Positions 4,141-6,160 of a stretch of DNA of 6,160 bases are shown piece by piece (position 1 is the first letter of the stretch; each line of letters starts with the position of its first letter). The translations under genes and the position numbers were made by a program. The stretch covers positions 1 to 6,160 of the forward strand of contig JASHXZ010000428.1 in NCBI GenBank assembly GCA_030043285.1, in the 5' to 3' direction. Under the pieces are notes generated by a model, which was not told the DNA's origin, searched no databases, and saw nothing but the letters and a program-made list of their open reading frames with translations. This stretch comes from Xanthobacteraceae bacterium (GTDB lineage Bacteria; Pseudomonadota; Alphaproteobacteria; Rhizobiales; Xanthobacteraceae).

Positions 4141-5127
4141 TCAAAACTTCTCGGTCTGCCGGTGCTCGGCCCTGATCCAGCGCACGGTGCCGGTGACCGA
4201 GCGCATTACCACGGTTTCGGTCTCGATCACGCCGTGAGCGAACCTGACGCCGGACAGCATCGGCCCGTCGGTGACGCCGGTCGCGGCGAACAGGCAGTCG
4301 CCCCGCACCATGTCCTCGATCTGATATGTCTTGCGCGGGTCCTTGATGCCCATGCGCGTCGTGCGCTCGCGCTTTTCGTCGCTATCCACGATCAACCGGG
4401 CCTGCATCTGGCCGCCGATGCAGCGCAGCGCCGCCGCCGCCAGCACGCCTTCGGGCGCGCCGCCAATGCCGAGATAAATGTCGATGCCGGTCCGGTCCGG
4501 CCGCGCGGTGTGAATGACGCCGGCGACGTCGCCGTCTGTGATCAGGCTCACGGCGGCGCCGGCCTTGCGCACCGCGGCGATCAGCTCGGCATGGCGCGGC
4601 CGATCGAGGATCATGGCGGTGATCGCCTCCGGCTTGACGCCTTTGGCCTTGGCGAGACTGCGGATGTTCTCGTCGCCGGGCGCATCGAGGTCGACCACGT
4701 CCTTCGGATAGCCGGGGCCGATGGCGATCTTGTCCATGTAAATGTCGGGAGCGTGAAGGAGCGCGCCTTCGTCGGCCATGGCGAGCGTGGCGATCGCGCC
4801 CGGCATGTTCTTGGCGCACAGCGTGGTGCCTTCCAGCGGATCGACCGCGATATCGACCTTGGGGCCGAACTTGGTGCCGAGCTTTTCGCCGATGAACAGC
4901 ATCGGCGCTTCGTCCATCTCGCCCTCGCCAATCACCACCGTGCCGTCGATCGGCAGATTGCCGAGCTCGCGTCGCATGGCGTCGACCGCGGCCTGGTCGG
5001 ACTTTTTTTCCGCACCACGGCCGCGCAGCCGCGCAGCCGCGACCGCCGCCCGCTCGGTGACCCGCGCGATCTCGATCGAGAAAATGCGCTCGATCATCGA
5101 GGTTTGCCGAACAGCGATCGACGCCAT
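4141..5127 (-). CDS. glpX: Fructose-1,6-bisphosphatase class II (GlpX)
   Basis: GlpX hydrolyses fructose 1,6-bisphosphate to fructose 6-phosphate in gluconeogenesis; some class II enzymes also accept sedoheptulose 1,7-bisphosphate. The protein is a full-length 328 residues. Metal-site residues align with those of the E. coli enzyme at a constant offset: Asp44 (KKSDQAAVDAM), Glu68 (VVIGEGEMDEAPM), and Asp96 and Glu99 (DIAVDPLEGTT). Later signatures are HAPDIYMDKIAIGPG (125-139), the ITDGDVAG loop and GIGGAPEGVLAAAAL. The start at 5127 is backed by GGGAGG a few bases upstream; Met11 is a less likely alternative. It follows hom on the same strand after only 36 bases, consistent with one transcript. 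The gene that would usually follow it, recJ, is displaced by the accessory segment. Confidence 0.97.
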   Translation of the reverse strand: MASIAVRQTSMIERIFSIEIARVTERAAVAAARLRGRGAEKKSDQAAVDAMRRELGNLPIDGTVVIGEGEMDEAPMLFIGEKLGTKFGPKVDIAVDPLEGTTLCAKNMPGAIATLAMADEGALLHAPDIYMDKIAIGPGYPKDVVDLDAPGDENIRSLAKAKGVKPEAITAMILDRPRHAELIAAVRKAGAAVSLITDGDVAGVIHTARPDRTGIDIYLGIGGAPEGVLAAAALRCIGGQMQARLIVDSDEKRERTTRMGIKDPRKTYQIEDMVRGDCLFAATGVTDGPMLSGVRFAHGVIETETVVMRSVTGTVRWIRAEHRQTEKF

Positions 5128-5163
5128 TGTGCCTCCCGTCGTTACCGCCCCGGCCGCAGCGGC

Positions 5164-6160
5164 CTAGTTCTTCTCGATCCGGATCACCTGCGGCCGGCCC
5201 GAGATTACACGGTCGCGCCGCACCGCGGAAAGCGCCTTGCGCACCGCGTCTTCGCTGGTCGCGTAGGTGATCATGATGACCGGCACCGGTTTGCCCGAGC
5301 GGCCCGAAGCGGCGCGCTGCTCCGCCGCGTCATGGCGCTGGACGATCGATTCCAGCGAAATGCCCTGCTGCGCCAGCCGCCGGGCAATGGTCGCGGCGGT
5401 ACCCGGATGGTCGCGCGCCAACAGCCGGATGTAATAGCCGCCCTCGTGGTGCTGCATCGGCGCCCTGCGGCTCGCGGTCATGTGCGAGACCGGCCGGCCG
5501 AACGGCGCGCCGCGCACGCCGCGGGCGATGTCGGCGAGATCCGAAACCACGGCCGACGCCGTCGCCATGCCGCCCGCGCCCGGCCCGACCAGCGTGATCG
5601 GCATGATCCCTTCGGCGTCGATGGTGACTGCGTTGGTCACGCCCATGACCTGGGCGATCGCGGACTCCTTCGGCACCATGGTCGGGTGCACGCGCTGCTC
5701 GATGCCGGCGTCGGTCTTCACCGCGACGCCCAACAGTTTGACCCGGTAGCCGAGCTCTTCTGCGGCATCGAGGTCGGCGAGCGTGATCGTGGAAATGCCT
5801 TCGACATAGATCGCAGCAGGATCGAGCTTGCTGCCGAAGGCGAGGCTCGCCAGGATCGAGAGTTTTTGCGCCGTGTCGTGACCCTCGATGTCGAACGACG
5901 GATCGGCCTCGGCGTAGCCCAGCCGCTGCGCCTCGCGCAGGCATTCTTCGAAGCCGAGCCGGTCCTGCTCCATGCGCGAGAGAATGTAGTTGCAGGTGCC
6001 GTTGAGGATGCCGTAGATGCGCGTGAACGCGTTGCCGTTCAAACCTTCGCGCAAGGTCTTGATGATCGGAATGCCGCCGGCAACCGCAGCCTCGAAGTTG
6101 AGCGCGACGCCGTGGCGCTCTGCCAGCGCCGCGAGCTTTTGGCCGTGCCGTGCCAACAGC
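5164..6160 (-). CDS. hom: Homoserine dehydrogenase, C-terminal part (5' end outside window)
   Basis: Homoserine dehydrogenase reduces aspartate 4-semialdehyde to homoserine with NAD(P)H, the branch point towards threonine, methionine and isoleucine. About 331 codons are visible and the frame runs off the window edge; a full protein is near 430-440 residues, so roughly 100 residues of the N-terminal Rossmann domain are missing. The frame has no true start here: TTG 6156 is an internal leucine in an LLARHG context. The catalytic domain is intact: AVAGGIPIIKTLREGLNGN, YGILNGTCNYIL, and DIEGHDTAQKLSIL with the conserved catalytic Asp and Lys (GHD and QK). The last 90 or so residues form an ACT domain (GGYYIRLLARDHPGTAATIA onward), the usual site of threonine feedback. 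It ends in TAG and leads into glpX 36 bases later. Confidence 0.97.
   Translation of the reverse strand, partial: LLARHGQKLAALAERHGVALNFEAAVAGGIPIIKTLREGLNGNAFTRIYGILNGTCNYILSRMEQDRLGFEECLREAQRLGYAEADPSFDIEGHDTAQKLSILASLAFGSKLDPAAIYVEGISTITLADLDAAEELGYRVKLLGVAVKTDAGIEQRVHPTMVPKESAIAQVMGVTNAVTIDAEGIMPITLVGPGAGGMATASAVVSDLADIARGVRGAPFGRPVSHMTASRRAPMQHHEGGYYIRLLARDHPGTAATIARRLAQQGISLESIVQRHDAAEQRAASGRSGKPVPVIMITYATSEDAVRKALSAVRRDRVISGRPQVIRIEKN

Noticed and set aside
1..6160. CRISPR array or tandem repeats
   Set aside because: No regularly spaced repeats were seen on reading either strand.

Overview
The window reads as a GC-rich alphaproteobacterial chromosome, most likely Hyphomicrobiales (Bradyrhizobium, Rhodopseudomonas or Pseudolabrys-like). 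This rests on the protein style of the housekeeping genes, on GC-rich third codon positions, and on a Shine-Dalgarno sequence that complements the 16S 3' tail typical of alphaproteobacteria. No tool was run, so the assignment is a judgement from reading.

Layout: the left end (1-1084, minus strand) holds the N-terminal 361 codons of recJ, cut by the window edge. The right end (4141-6160, minus strand) holds glpX (class II fructose-1,6-bisphosphatase, complete) and, upstream of it, the C-terminal three quarters of hom (homoserine dehydrogenase, cut by the window edge). I recall hom-glpX-recJ as a co-directional run in many relatives. Here glpX and recJ are separated by about 3 kb of accessory DNA (1085-4140).

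The accessory segment holds four genes. A plus-strand SARP/BTAD-type transcriptional activator (about 1332-2168) is divergent from recJ. Convergent to it is a minus-strand two-gene operon: a papain-fold cysteine peptidase resembling the AvrRpt2/C70-C39 group (3571-2948), coupled through a TAATG stop/start overlap to an unrecognised 203-residue protein (2948-2337). Divergent from the peptidase is a 76-residue plus-strand protein (3834-4064) with an Ala/Pro linker and a hydrophobic helical hairpin bracketed by two cysteines. A perfect 10-bp inverted repeat locks up the Shine-Dalgarno sequence of that small gene. The peptidase/small-gene intergenic region also carries a 7-11-7 dyad and other palindromes.

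Working model (inference): the SARP protein controls a small module in which a tightly regulated 76-residue peptide is the substrate, product or partner of the cytoplasmic cysteine peptidase and its coupled companion. I do not recognise this combination as a named system. No tRNA, rRNA, CRISPR array, integrase or insertion sequence was found.
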